Positions 25,748-34,973 of a stretch of 64,000 bases of DNA are shown here, piece by piece. This DNA comes from Desulfogranum mediterraneum DSM 13871 (lineage in GTDB: Bacteria > Desulfobacterota > Desulfobulbia > Desulfobulbales > Desulfobulbaceae). The notes beneath the pieces are model-generated. The model was given only the letters and a program-made list of their open reading frames with translations, did not search any database and was not told the DNA's origin. Location of the stretch: positions 1-64,000 of the forward strand of contig NZ_AUCW01000016.1 of assembly GCF_000429965.1 (NCBI RefSeq), given 5' to 3'. Position numbers and translations under genes: made by a program. Numbering within the stretch: the stretch's first letter is position 1; every line of letters begins with the position of its first letter.

Positions 25748-27883
25748 TTACGGCGATTCGCTGAGTACCTGCCCTGTAATTGCGCTGTTTTCCAATAAAT
25801 ACAGCGATATTTGGACAAAGGGATCGTCGTCCAATTGCTCGCTCAGTGGGCGTTCCCTGCGCTCGCTGTCGTCGTCGGCAGCGTCGTCCATGAGCCCGGC
25901 CTCACGGGCTTTTTTGCGGGTCGCCTCCAGCGCCTCGCGCTCCCCTCTCATCCCCTCCAGGGAGATGGCCACCCGGGTGTTTTCCTGCCGATCTTTTGCC
26001 CTGTCGGCCTCCTGGCGAATCTGCTGGAATTTTTTACTGGATTGCACCCAGCCGAGGCCCTGCCGCCTGGCTGGGTCGCGCTCAAATCGTGCCCCCTGCC
26101 ACTGCTCATAGCCCACGTCCTCGACCTGATCCCAGGGCAGGGAGTTGTCCATGTACTGTTCACCGCTTTCCAGGTAATCGAGCATCGAGGGGACCACCAG
26201 ATCCGGTTCCACCCCCTTGAACTGGGTGGAGCCGCCGTTGATCCGGTAAAATTTCTGGATGGTCAGTTTGAGCGCCCCCAGATCATCATACTTCTTCAGT
26301 TGGAGCAGGGGCAGGTTGCGGTTCATGTCCAGCAGGGCCTGGACTGTGCCCTTGCCATGGGTATGCTTGCCGCCGATGACCAGGGCCCGGCCGTAATCCT
26401 GGAGTGCTGCGGCCAGAATCTCCGAGGCCGAGGCGCTGAACTGGTTGACCAGGACGATCAGGGGGCCATCATAGACCACCCCGCTGTCCTCGTCTTCCAG
26501 GACCCTGATCATTCCCTGTGAATTTTTGACCTGAACCACCGGTCCTCCGGGCAGGAACAGACCGGAGATATAGACTGCATCGGTGAGGGCACCGCCGCCG
26601 TTGTTGCGCAGGTCCAGGATCAGGCCGTCGATCTTGTCCTGGTTCAGCCTTTCCAGCTCGCGCCGGGTATCGTCGGTGACGTTGCGCCCCTTTTTACCGT
26701 TGGAGGTGGCGGCAAAGTCCCGATAAAAACTGGGAATGCGGAGGTAGCCGATCTTTGCCCGATCCTCAGCCGGAAGGATGGTGGATTTGACATAGGTCTC
26801 TTCAATCTGGACCACGTCACGGATGATGGGGATGACCAGGCGTGAACCATCGGGTTTTTGGACCGTCAGCCGGACCTCACTGCCCTTGGGGCCTCTGATG
26901 TAACTGACCGCCTCCCGGATGCGCATATCGCTGATTTCCACCGGATCCCCGTCCTTTTCCGATACCGCCAGGATGGTATCCTCACCCTGGAGTTGACCCT
27001 GGCGTTCTGCTGCACTGCCAGGGATGATCCGGACCACCTTGATCATGCCGTCATCTTCCCGCAACAGGGCGCCGATACCCTCCAGGGAGCCGCTCATGTG
27101 GATGTTGAAATCTTCCTTGGAGGTGGGCGGCATATAGTTGGTATGGGGGTCAAAGGCACGGGCCACCGCATCAAAATAACGATTGTAATGGTCCTGACGG
27201 CTCTGTTGGAGGAGCCGCTTCAGGACGCGATGGGTTCGGCTCTGCACCTTATCGGCGGCCGCAGCCAGCCGCTGCTCCCGGGTCTTGACCGGCGGGCTGC
27301 TCTTCTTGGCTGCCGCCGGCTCCTTTGCCTTGGCCTTCTTCTTCTCGGCATCCAGGGTGTCAAAGTAGGTGTCCAGGATCTGCAGCTGCAGGGTCTTGCG
27401 CCAGCGCTCTTTAAGAGCGGCCAGATCGGCGACATACTCGACCTTCTCCGGGTCCACCTCCAGGTACTCGGCCTGGTTGAAATCAAAGCCCTCGGCTATC
27501 AGGGGATCGATGAACCCCTGGACCTTGCGGATCCGGTCATTGAGCAGTTCGGCCCCGGCATCGGCCAGGACGATGCGGCCCCGTTTGAGCTCATCGTCAA
27601 TATGGTCGGCAAAGGCACCCAGCTGGTCCACATCAGACTGGATCAGAAAGCGTTTGCGGGGATCGAGCTGGCGGATGTAGAGCTGAAATGCCGCCTGGGA
27701 GAGGCTGTTGTCAAAGGGCTCGTGGGAGAAGTGTTGAGCCGGCAGTTGATGACTGAGGATGTAGGCAATGATCTGGTTGCGGCTGGCGTTGAACTCAACG
27801 GGAAAGACCTTGGCCCAGCCAGAGGGAACCAGCAGGGTGAGGAGCAGGAGTAGGCAGGCGATGGGGGGAGTGAATCGAGGCAT
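25748..27883 (-). CDS. prc: Tail-specific periplasmic protease Prc/Tsp
   Basis: A 711-residue S41-family carboxy-terminal processing protease. A signal peptide (hydrophobic residues ~8-24, ending SGWA) exports it to the periplasm. A long N-terminal helical domain (~40-240) precedes the PDZ domain (MSGSLEGIGALLREDDG, GQLQGEDTILAV). The S41 domain has the catalytic serine within the SASAS cluster (residues 483-487) and the general-base Lys511 in HGKGTVQ. A C-terminal DUF3340-like region completes the Prc layout. It degrades or trims periplasmic proteins from the C-terminus, including lipoproteins and cell-wall hydrolases. The ~290 bp upstream (27884-28176) show no gene or clear site. Confidence 0.93.
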   Translation of the reverse strand: MPRFTPPIACLLLLLTLLVPSGWAKVFPVEFNASRNQIIAYILSHQLPAQHFSHEPFDNSLSQAAFQLYIRQLDPRKRFLIQSDVDQLGAFADHIDDELKRGRIVLADAGAELLNDRIRKVQGFIDPLIAEGFDFNQAEYLEVDPEKVEYVADLAALKERWRKTLQLQILDTYFDTLDAEKKKAKAKEPAAAKKSSPPVKTREQRLAAAADKVQSRTHRVLKRLLQQSRQDHYNRYFDAVARAFDPHTNYMPPTSKEDFNIHMSGSLEGIGALLREDDGMIKVVRIIPGSAAERQGQLQGEDTILAVSEKDGDPVEISDMRIREAVSYIRGPKGSEVRLTVQKPDGSRLVIPIIRDVVQIEETYVKSTILPAEDRAKIGYLRIPSFYRDFAATSNGKKGRNVTDDTRRELERLNQDKIDGLILDLRNNGGGALTDAVYISGLFLPGGPVVQVKNSQGMIRVLEDEDSGVVYDGPLIVLVNQFSASASEILAAALQDYGRALVIGGKHTHGKGTVQALLDMNRNLPLLQLKKYDDLGALKLTIQKFYRINGGSTQFKGVEPDLVVPSMLDYLESGEQYMDNSLPWDQVEDVGYEQWQGARFERDPARRQGLGWVQSSKKFQQIRQEADRAKDRQENTRVAISLEGMRGEREALEATRKKAREAGLMDDAADDDSERRERPLSEQLDDDPFVQISLYLLENSAITGQVLSESP

Positions 27884-28176
27884 GGGATTCTCTATGGGGC
27901 TGTATTTAGCCGGGATGATGACCCGAATAAATTGGTTGCAGCTGAGGGCGCTGTGGGTGGAGCCTGCGGCCGGCAGCCGGGATAACCATTCCGGCTATCC
28001 CTGGGCTGTGGATCATGGCGTCGCAGAGCGCAGGGTCAGAGGGAGTGCCCGAGCTGACCCCTGCAGAGAGGAGCCGGCCAGAGGGGCATACCCCGGGGGA
28101 GAGCCCGGCAAGGTTCCGGCTACAGCCCGGGGACGGCCTGGAAAAAGAGGTGGCAACAGGCATGGTCGGTCGGTCA

Positions 28177-28794
28177 TCAGTGGGGACTGATGACCTGGGA
28201 GGACTCGGCCATGGCACTCATGATATCGTACATGTTGGAAATCTGGCCCACCTTGATGGCGGATTTGAGCCCGTAGAAATCAAGACAGGTTCCGCAGACC
28301 AGGATCTCCACCTGGAGCTGTTGTAGGGCCAGCAGGGCCTCCAGGGCTCCGGAGCCCTCGGTGACCAACTTGACCCCACCATTGTAGAACAGGATCTTCT
28401 CCGGAAGCGGTTCCACCTCCTTGATGGTCTGAACAAAGGTCTGGAGCAGGGCCCAGCCCAGCTCGTCGTCGCCGCGACCCATGGTGTCGGCGGCGATCAC
28501 ATAGATGAGCCCCTGCTTTGGGGGGAGTTGGCACTGATACTCCTCCTCGGCAAGGGGGGCCGCTGTTGGTCCCTCAGCCGGGGCCGTGATGGTCAGCAGG
28601 AAGGTGCCGTCATCCTGGTTGCTGACCTCCACGCTGCAGCCTTGATTACGGCCGAATCTGGAGACGTTGTGCATGGAGGACTCGTTGTCCAGAAGCACGC
28701 TGATTTCCGTGGCACCCTGGTCAAAGGCTTGTTTGGTTTTCAGTACCGGCTTGGGGCAGGGCAGGTCGAGGCAGTCAAGATGTACACTACTCAT
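28177..28794 (-). CDS. yedF: Selenium metabolism protein YedF (TusA-like/DsrE-like fusion)
   Basis: A 205-residue fusion. Residues 1-75 are a TusA-like domain with the sulfur-carrier motif LPCPKPVLKTK. Residues ~105-205 are a DsrE/DsrF-like domain (GLIYVIAADTMGRGDDELG, YNGGVKLVTEGS, VCGTCLDFYGLKSAIKVG). This layout is that of YedF, which co-occurs with selenophosphate and selenocysteine genes; it is thought to carry selenium or sulfur, but its reaction is unknown. The ATG at 28794 has AAGGA about 8 nt upstream. No sel genes adjoin it here. Its presence supports selenium use by this organism. Confidence 0.85.
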   Translation of the reverse strand: MSSVHLDCLDLPCPKPVLKTKQAFDQGATEISVLLDNESSMHNVSRFGRNQGCSVEVSNQDDGTFLLTITAPAEGPTAAPLAEEEYQCQLPPKQGLIYVIAADTMGRGDDELGWALLQTFVQTIKEVEPLPEKILFYNGGVKLVTEGSGALEALLALQQLQVEILVCGTCLDFYGLKSAIKVGQISNMYDIMSAMAESSQVISPH

Positions 28795-29073
28795 GGTGTG
28801 GTCCTTATCGGTTAGCCGGTGCCTGGTTTTCAATACCTATGGTATCCAAGGATACTCCTGAATACCTCTCGGGCCAATCTCGGCGTTATACTAAAAAAGA
28901 ATACTCAAAAAACGGTGGAAAAGGCAACGACCCTGGTATCAACTATAGGTCTGCGGCCTGTTTTTTGCAATCCAGGAGGATGAGCCGCGGCCTGACCCCG
29001 GCGCAACGATGCCCCCAGGTCCGGCGAATGAGCCCCGGGGCAGGGCCGGCTCAGGAAGGTATTGTCAGGGGGC

Positions 29074-29997
29074 TCAGAGAATGATCTCCTGCCCCTCCCG
29101 GGCAAAGAAGAGTTCCATGTTCCGTCCGTTTTCCCCCTGGCAGTAGCTCTCGCTCATCTGGTCCAGCTGGCTGTCGCTGCGTTCCGGGTCATGGTGGAAC
29201 AGGGCCAGCTGTTTGACCCCGGCCCGTTTGGCGGCCTCAATGGCCGACTCAATCGAGGTGTGTCCCCAGCCGATCTTGCCGTTCTCATACTCCTCTTGGG
29301 TGTATTGGGCGTCATGGACCAGGAGGTCGGCTCCGGCAAAGAACTGCTCCAGCAGGAGGTTCTGTTCCCGGGCCGCCTGTTCACCCTCGTAGGCCATCAG
29401 CTCGTCGTAGTCGGGATGCTCCGGATCGGTGATAAAGAGGTTGCGGTAGGGTTCGGTGTCATAGGCCGTACAAAAGACCGCATCCCTGAAGCTGAAACGG
29501 TAGCCCAGGGCGGTGATGGGATGGTTGATGATCGCCGTGGAGAGGATGATGCCGTCCCCCAGATCGATGTGGGGGTCTTCCTTGAGGCGGTGGTACTCGA
29601 TGTTGCCGGCCAGGTCCCCCATGTTCACCGGGAAGTAGCGATATTTCATCTGGCCGCCGACCACCGCCTCCAGGGGCTCATCCTCGTAGGTTACCGGACC
29701 GTAGACCTTGATGGTGGTTCCGGGAATATAGGCCGGCACAAAGAAGGGAAAGCCCATGATATGATCCCAGTGGGTGTGGCTGAGGTAGATCTCGGTGGAG
29801 ATGGGGCCCTTGGGCAGGTCGTTCTTGAGCATGGAGTTGGCCAGTTCACGGATGCCGGAGCCGGCATCGATGATGATATGGCGATTCACTTCCGGGAAAC
29901 GGAGCTCGATGCAGGCGGTATTACCACCGTACTTCATGGTGTTTGGCCCGGGACAGGGGATGGAGCCGCGAACACCCCAGAATTTAACCTGAATCAT
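29074..29997 (-). CDS. Metallo-beta-lactamase-fold hydrolase
   Basis: A 307-residue MBL-fold protein. The N-terminus FWGVRGSIPCPGPNTMKYGG and the zinc motif SHTHWDHIMG (HxHxDH) are clear, with later ligands near DLLVHDAQYTQEEYE and LFHHDPERSD. This subgroup (COG1235-like, related to RNase Z and cyclic-nucleotide phosphodiesterases) includes PhnP-type phosphodiesterases; the substrate cannot be assigned. It is downstream of the HDOD gene by 51 nt and is likely co-transcribed with it. Between its stop and yedF (28795-29073) I see no gene. Confidence 0.82.
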   Translation of the reverse strand: MIQVKFWGVRGSIPCPGPNTMKYGGNTACIELRFPEVNRHIIIDAGSGIRELANSMLKNDLPKGPISTEIYLSHTHWDHIMGFPFFVPAYIPGTTIKVYGPVTYEDEPLEAVVGGQMKYRYFPVNMGDLAGNIEYHRLKEDPHIDLGDGIILSTAIINHPITALGYRFSFRDAVFCTAYDTEPYRNLFITDPEHPDYDELMAYEGEQAAREQNLLLEQFFAGADLLVHDAQYTQEEYENGKIGWGHTSIESAIEAAKRAGVKQLALFHHDPERSDSQLDQMSESYCQGENGRNMELFFAREGQEIIL

Positions 29998-30048
29998 TTG
30001 TTAGCCCACTGGTTGAGGGAAGCGTGATAGCTGCTGGAAGCGAAATGC

Positions 30049-30906
30049 CTAGACCTGGAGAAAGACCTCGGCCCTGGTGATCTCCTGTTCGACGAGTTCG
30101 GATAAACCGCTGATGGTTTTCCACTCCAGGCCGGTCAAGGCCAGGAGGGTGGGGAGTTGGGATTCGTCAGGAAAGCGATTGCCGGCATTGCCGATATCAA
30201 AGAGGCAGGTGTAGAAGTCTGCCAGGGCCACGGTGGCGACCAGGGCCTGGTTTTCCGGGGCCGCCTCCTGGGGGGTATGGTGGTGACAGATGGCATCGGT
30301 GAGGGCGCTGTTGAGTTTCCATTTCTCCGCAATCATCTGCCCTACCTCTTCGTGGTCGATGTCCAGGATCTCCTGTTCCACCTGGATCAGGGAGGTCTGC
30401 TGCCTGCGGGTCATCCGGACCACCTCGGTGTACTCGTCGCCAAAGGGGATCTTGCCCAGGTCGTGGAGCAGCCCGGCCACGAAGTACTCCTCCCGTTCTC
30501 CCATGTCCACCCCCCGTTCGGCGGCCAGTAGCTTGGCCATGACCCCCACGCCGATGGAGTGAGCCCAAAAGTGCTTGATGGGCAGGGCCTTGGACTTCTT
30601 GGCCTGACCAACGCAGCGGATGACCGCCGTGGACAGGGCCAGGTTCTTGACGGTATTCAGGCCCAGCATGATGATGGCCCTGGTCAGCGAGGTGACCTTG
30701 TTCATCAGCGAGTAGTAGGCCGAGTTGATCAGCTTCAGGACCTGACCGGTGAGGACCGGATCCAGGGAGATGACCTTGTTGAGATCGTTGGGCGCGGTAT
30801 CCGGCCGGCTGCAGATCTCCAGCACCTTGCTCACCGTGGTGGACAGGCTGGGCATCTTGCTGACAACGTCTTGAATTTTCTTTATTCTCTTGTCCCTGCT
30901 GCTCAT
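30049..30906 (-). CDS. HDOD-domain signalling protein
   Basis: A 285-residue protein formed almost entirely of one HDOD domain: MPSLSTTVSKVLEICSRPD, VISLDPVLTGQVLKLINSAYY, the central FWAHSIGVGVMAKLLA and LLHDLGKIPFGDEY. HDOD domains are HD-GYP relatives often lacking catalysis and serving in signal transduction. HDLGK retains an HD pair here, so residual metal binding is possible. The ATG at 30906 fits the family N-terminus; an upstream ATG at 30945 is an alternative, and neither has a strong ribosome-binding site. Confidence 0.8.
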   Translation of the reverse strand: MSSRDKRIKKIQDVVSKMPSLSTTVSKVLEICSRPDTAPNDLNKVISLDPVLTGQVLKLINSAYYSLMNKVTSLTRAIIMLGLNTVKNLALSTAVIRCVGQAKKSKALPIKHFWAHSIGVGVMAKLLAAERGVDMGEREEYFVAGLLHDLGKIPFGDEYTEVVRMTRRQQTSLIQVEQEILDIDHEEVGQMIAEKWKLNSALTDAICHHHTPQEAAPENQALVATVALADFYTCLFDIGNAGNRFPDESQLPTLLALTGLEWKTISGLSELVEQEITRAEVFLQV

Positions 30907-30987
30907 GGAATATCTATAACCGAGGAAAGGGGGGGATGGCGTCATCCTCTGATCTAACTGCTTTCAAAAATGTGGATTCTCTGCTGT

Positions 30988-31016
30988 ATACTAAATAACC
31001 TGGAATTCCTGGTCAA
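30988..31016 (-). promoter_or_regulatory. Sigma70-type promoter for the HDOD gene
   Basis: On the minus strand TTGACC (31011-31016), a 17-bp spacer and TAGTAT (30988-30993). The leader to the ATG at 30906 would be ~75 nt. Confidence 0.5.
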
Positions 31017-31043
31017 GGAAACTCCTCGTTTTCCGGAGATTCG

Positions 31044-31226
31044 TCAGCAGTTATGCTTGCAGAGGAAGTCGTGGACCAAGGCTTCCATGATCTCCAGCCG
31101 GCTCTTGCCGGTTTCATGGACCTGGATCCAGAGACAACGCTGGAAGGCGCGATAGAGATGGGGAGGGACGAACAGTTTGATCTCGGCCAGCTCTTGCTCG
31201 CCGCCGGCTTCAGGGGGTGTGCTCAT
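31044..31226 (-). CDS. Small conserved-looking protein overlapping hisA
   Basis: A 60-residue protein that starts inside the last 17 nt of hisA. Its sequence (IKLFVPPHLYRAFQRCLWI, then HETGKSRLEIMEALVHDFL) reads like a compact strand-helix-helix domain of the ribbon-helix-helix size class with a C-terminal Cys-rich tail. That is only a resemblance, and no function is assigned. Against it being real, there is no strong ribosome-binding site. For it are the overlap typical of coupled genes and a plausible amphipathic composition. Confidence 0.55.
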   Translation of the reverse strand: MSTPPEAGGEQELAEIKLFVPPHLYRAFQRCLWIQVHETGKSRLEIMEALVHDFLCKHNC

Positions 31227-31977
31227 GGAGATCGACCAGCTGTTGATATCCCAGGCCGGTGCCTCCGAAGATGTCCAGGGCTGAGCCCACGGTATAGTCG
31301 ATCCGCCCCTGACCGGCGGATTGAATCAGCCGGATATCAGCCATGGAGGCGATGCCGCCGGCATAGGTGGTGGGGATGGGGCTATGGGAGGCCAGGAGTT
31401 CCAGGAGCTCAGGGTCAAGGCCCATGCCCTTGCCTTCCACATCCACGGCGTGGACCAGAAATTCGGCGCAGGAGTCGGCCAGTCCGGTGAGCACTTCAGC
31501 GTTGACCTCCAGGCTGGTGAAACGCTGCCAGCGGTCGGTGACCACATAGTAGTGTTCCCCTTGCCTGCGGCAACTCAGATCCAGGACCAGCCGTTCTCTG
31601 CCGACCAGCCGGACCAACTGCGCCAGCCGTTCTTGATCCAGGATGCCGTTGTGAAAGACCCAGGAGGTGACGATGATGTGGGAGGCGCCCAGATCCAGCC
31701 ACTGGCGGGCATTGTCGATGCAGATGCCGCCGCCGACCTGGAGGCCGCCAGGCCAGGCCTCCAGGGCCTCCTGGGCCGCTTCTTCGCTGCCCGGGCCAAG
31801 CATGATCACATGGCCGCCGCGGAGTTGATCCCGGCGGTACATCCCGGCATAAAAGGCTGGGGGCTGGCTGGAGGAGAAGTTGACTTGCAGGGCGGCCTGG
31901 TTGTCGTCGGACAGGGTTGAGCCGACGATCTGTTTGACCTTGCCTTGATGGAGGTCGATGCAGGGGCGAAAGCGCAT
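31210..31977 (-). CDS. hisA: ProFAR isomerase, eukaryotic-type HisA
   Basis: A 255-residue TIM-barrel enzyme that would isomerise N'-ProFAR to PRFAR in histidine biosynthesis. The sequence follows the fungal/plant HIS6 form rather than the usual bacterial HisA: CIDLHQGKVKQIVGSTL, VIMLGPGSEEAAQEAL, GLQVGGGI, IIVTSWVF, VLDLSCR, HAVDVEGKGMGLD, TYAGGI and GSALDIFGG. Catalytic Asp8 is in the first motif and a second Asp is in HAVDVEG. No other his gene is nearby. It lies downstream of the ATPase gene (56-nt gap). Confidence 0.88.
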   Translation of the reverse strand: MRFRPCIDLHQGKVKQIVGSTLSDDNQAALQVNFSSSQPPAFYAGMYRRDQLRGGHVIMLGPGSEEAAQEALEAWPGGLQVGGGICIDNARQWLDLGASHIIVTSWVFHNGILDQERLAQLVRLVGRERLVLDLSCRRQGEHYYVVTDRWQRFTSLEVNAEVLTGLADSCAEFLVHAVDVEGKGMGLDPELLELLASHSPIPTTYAGGIASMADIRLIQSAGQGRIDYTVGSALDIFGGTGLGYQQLVDLHEHTP

Positions 31978-32033
31978 AGGAGGGAGCCGGAGGGGGGTGG
32001 CCGTCTCCGGGAGACGGCCACCTTGGCCGGTTT

Positions 32034-32729
32034 TCAGCTTTTTTTAACCAGCATGGTGGTGGGGTCCAGGCTGAGGCCGTTGCCGGTCTCCACCAACTCG
32101 CCGGAGTTACGGATAACATCCAGCTGAATGGTGGCATCGGATTCCGGCTTGAGCAGAATCACGGTGTCAAAGAGGTCGTCGACCTCGTGGCAGGGTGCCG
32201 GTACCCCTGTGGGAGAGAAACGGTCGTCGCCCCGGTGGCTGATCGCGGAGAACCAGGCCTGGAGGCTCATGCTCTCGCTCAGGTCCTTGATGTCTTCCAG
32301 CATGGGCCGGTCCGAGTTTTCAAAATCAAAACCATCCACCACCAGGCAGCAGGGCTGAAAGATGTTCTGGAGCACCAGGTCATTGAGTCGCTCTTCCAGG
32401 CGGGGCCTGCTGAAGGCGGATTCTTTGAAGGTCATGATCATCCGATTGCGGGCGACCATCTCCATCAGCTCTGTGGCATTCTCCAGCTTTTGTTCCTCGA
32501 TGATCAACTTGAGAATGTCATCGTACCAGAGCCGGGTCTTGTCGATGGACTCTCCGATGCTCACGTGGATGACTTTGTTGCCACGAAGAATAGAGTCAAG
32601 GGCGATCTGGACGAGCAGTGCTGTCTTGCCCAGGCCTGCGCGGGCCATGACCAGGCCCAGTTGGTTTTTCTTGTCGCCCATGGACAGCGACTGGACCGGA
32701 TTCTGGCTTACCAGTTGTTCGTATCCCAT
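32034..32729 (-). CDS. P-loop ATPase, RecA/KaiC-like, function unknown
   Basis: A 231-residue cytoplasmic ATPase. Walker A is ARAGLGKTALL (form AxxxxGKT), and a hydrophobic strand ending in acid (PCCLVVDGFDFE) is the Walker B candidate. The N-terminus QNPVQSLSMGDKKNQLGLVM and the ISHRGDD segment suggest a RecA-fold protein without a DNA-binding appendage. I do not recognise a named family. GAGG lies 7 nt before the ATG. It is between fusA and hisA on the same strand, about 58 nt after fusA, so it may share a transcript. Confidence 0.6.
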   Translation of the reverse strand: MGYEQLVSQNPVQSLSMGDKKNQLGLVMARAGLGKTALLVQIALDSILRGNKVIHVSIGESIDKTRLWYDDILKLIIEEQKLENATELMEMVARNRMIMTFKESAFSRPRLEERLNDLVLQNIFQPCCLVVDGFDFENSDRPMLEDIKDLSESMSLQAWFSAISHRGDDRFSPTGVPAPCHEVDDLFDTVILLKPESDATIQLDVIRNSGELVETGNGLSLDPTTMLVKKS

Positions 32730-32787
32730 AATGTTACCTCATCAAGGTTAAATCTTTGTTGCACATCAAGGTTGGTGTCCAGAAAGT

Positions 32788-34872
32788 TTACGCGTCTTTC
32801 TTCTGTGCCTCGTACGCCTTAATCAACTCTTCGCTCACGCTCTTGGGCACCTGCTTGTAGGTGGAGAATTCCATGGTGAATTCCGCCTTGCCCTGGGTAA
32901 GGGAACGAAGGGTTGTGGAGTAGCCAAACATTTCAGAGAGCGGGATCTCTGCCTCGACCACGGTGTAGTTGCCCTCTTCAAAGGTACCGATGATCACACC
33001 GCGTCGCTGGTTGAGACTGCCCATGACCGAACCCTGAAACTCAGAAGGTCCTTCCACGGCCACTTTCATGATGGGTTCCATGATCACAGGGTTGGCCTTG
33101 GCAAAGCCCTGTCTGAAGGCACCTACGGCCGCCTGCTGGAAGGCCACGTCCGAGGAATCGACAGCATGGAAGCTACCATCATTGATCACCGCCTTGATGC
33201 CGGTGATGGGTGATCCGGTCAGTGTACCCTTGGCCAGGGATTTCTTAAAGCCTTTATCACAGGAACTGATAAATTCGCGGGGAATGACACCACCGACGAT
33301 CTCGTCAACAAATTCGTAATCACTCTCTTCGATGGGCTCCAGGTAACCGGCAACCCGACCATACTGACCGGAACCACCAGTCTGTTTCTTGTGGGTGTAG
33401 TCGAAGTCGGCCCGCTGGAGGATGGTCTCCCGGTAGGCCACCTGGGGTGCACCGATCTCCACCTCGGCCTTGTACTCCCGCTTCATCCGTTCGATGTAGA
33501 CCTCCAGGTGGAGTTCGCCCATGCCCGAGATGATGGTCTCGTTGGTCTCGTGGTCCACATAGGTCTTGAAGGTGGGGTCTTCCTTGGTGAAGCGGTTCAG
33601 GGCCTTGGACATGTTGACCTGGGCCTTGTTGTCCACCGGGTTGATGGCCAGGGAGATAACCGGGGCCGGCACATGCATGGAGCTCATGGACCAGTTGAGG
33701 CCGTCGTTACAGAAGGTGTCTCCGGAGGCACAGTCGATCCCGAACAGGGCGATGATGTCACCGGAGCCTGCATGGTCGATCTCTTCCATCTCGTCGGCAT
33801 GCATCCGTACCAGTCGGCCGATCTTGACCTTCTTGCCGGTACGGCTGTTGATCATGGAGTCACCCTTGTTGATGGTGCCCTGATAGGTCCGGATATAGGT
33901 CAGCTGACCATAGCGGCCGTCCTCCAGCTTGAAGGCCAGGGCCACCAGCTTGTCCTCGGGATCGTTGGAGACCGGGATCTCTTCTTCTTCCTTGTCCAGG
34001 TCCAGGGCGATGTTCTCGATATCCGTGGGGCAGGGCAGATAGGAGTTGACCGCATCCAGGAGCAGCTGGACACCCTTGTTCTTGTAGGCAGAACCGATCA
34101 TTACCGGGGTGAGCTCCAGGCTCAGGGTTCCCTTACGGATGGCCTCGTGGATCATCTCTTCGGGAATCTCTTCCTCTTCGAGCATGGCCTCCATCAAGTC
34201 ATCGGAGAACATGGAGACTGCGTCGAGCAGCTCTTCGCGCTTCTCGTCTGCGTCGTCGCGGAGGTGGGCCGGGATCTCTTCGATCCGGATCTCGTCGCCC
34301 TGCTCGCCGTCAAAGTAGACCGCCTTCATGGTGACCAGGTCGATCATACCCTCCAGGTCGTTTTCCAGGCCGATGGGGAGCTGGATCATGATGGCGTTCA
34401 GGTCCAGCTTGTCGCGGAGCTGGCCGGTGACCCGGTAGGGGTTGGCCCCGGTGCGGTCACACTTGTTGATAAAGGCGATCCTGGGCACCTTGTAGCGGGT
34501 CATCTGGCGGTTGACGGTAATGGACTGGGACTGGACCCCGCCCACGGAGCAGAGGATCAGTACCGCGCCGTCAAGGACCCGGAGGGCGCGCTCTACCTCG
34601 ATGGTGAAGTCGACGTGACCTGGGGTGTCGATGATGTTGATATCATGATCTTTCCAGGAGCAGTAGGTGGCCGCAGACTGGATGGTGATACCGCGTTCCT
34701 TTTCCAGTTCCATGGAATCCATGGTAGCACCGACGCCATCCTTGCCGCGCACTTCGTGGATGGCATGGATTCGCTGCGTATAGAACAGGATACGCTCGGT
34801 CAGAGTGGTCTTTCCTGAATCAATGTGGGCACTGATTCCAATGTTACGGACTTTTGCTAAATCTTTCTTCAT
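32788..34872 (-). CDS. fusA: Elongation factor G, mitochondrial/spd EFG1 type
   Basis: A 694-residue translational GTPase that moves tRNA and mRNA through the ribosome after peptide-bond formation. The G domain has [19 protein letters not shown] (P-loop Lys21), [16 protein letters not shown] (switch I), DTPGH and NKCD. Domains II-V follow, ending with [20 protein letters not shown]-type sequence. The segments [20 protein letters not shown] and [19 protein letters not shown] match mitochondrial EF-G1 (GFM1) more closely than canonical bacterial EF-G. This places it with the spdEFG1 group known from spirochaetes, planctomycetes and deltaproteobacteria. It is not next to rpsL/rpsG/tuf. GAGGAA lies 8 nt before the ATG. 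A structured leader with a terminator sits 64 nt upstream. Confidence 0.93.
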   Translation of the reverse strand: MKKDLAKVRNIGISAHIDSGKTTLTERILFYTQRIHAIHEVRGKDGVGATMDSMELEKERGITIQSAATYCSWKDHDINIIDTPGHVDFTIEVERALRVLDGAVLILCSVGGVQSQSITVNRQMTRYKVPRIAFINKCDRTGANPYRVTGQLRDKLDLNAIMIQLPIGLENDLEGMIDLVTMKAVYFDGEQGDEIRIEEIPAHLRDDADEKREELLDAVSMFSDDLMEAMLEEEEIPEEMIHEAIRKGTLSLELTPVMIGSAYKNKGVQLLLDAVNSYLPCPTDIENIALDLDKEEEEIPVSNDPEDKLVALAFKLEDGRYGQLTYIRTYQGTINKGDSMINSRTGKKVKIGRLVRMHADEMEEIDHAGSGDIIALFGIDCASGDTFCNDGLNWSMSSMHVPAPVISLAINPVDNKAQVNMSKALNRFTKEDPTFKTYVDHETNETIISGMGELHLEVYIERMKREYKAEVEIGAPQVAYRETILQRADFDYTHKKQTGGSGQYGRVAGYLEPIEESDYEFVDEIVGGVIPREFISSCDKGFKKSLAKGTLTGSPITGIKAVINDGSFHAVDSSDVAFQQAAVGAFRQGFAKANPVIMEPIMKVAVEGPSEFQGSVMGSLNQRRGVIIGTFEEGNYTVVEAEIPLSEMFGYSTTLRSLTQGKAEFTMEFSTYKQVPKSVSEELIKAYEAQKKDA

Positions 34873-34935
34873 TACGCGTTCCTCGGTTGCTGCTTTCAGG
34901 CCGCTTGGGAATTATTCTTGTAAATGCTACAGTAA

Positions 34936-34973
34936 ATAAAAAAAAAGGAGTTACAGCGGTTCTGCAACTCCTT
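34936..34973 (-). terminator. Intrinsic terminator in the fusA leader
   Basis: A 12-bp stem with one mismatch (34962-34973 with 34945-34956) and a 5-nt loop, followed on the minus strand by nine T residues. It ends 64 nt before the fusA start codon, where it would terminate RNA approaching fusA. Confidence 0.8.

Noticed and set aside
28874-28887. 14-nt exact match (CCAATCTCGGCGTT) to part of repeat copy B
   Set aside because: Flanking sequence does not extend the similarity to the core or ends, so it may be a decayed remnant. It is too short to call a third copy.
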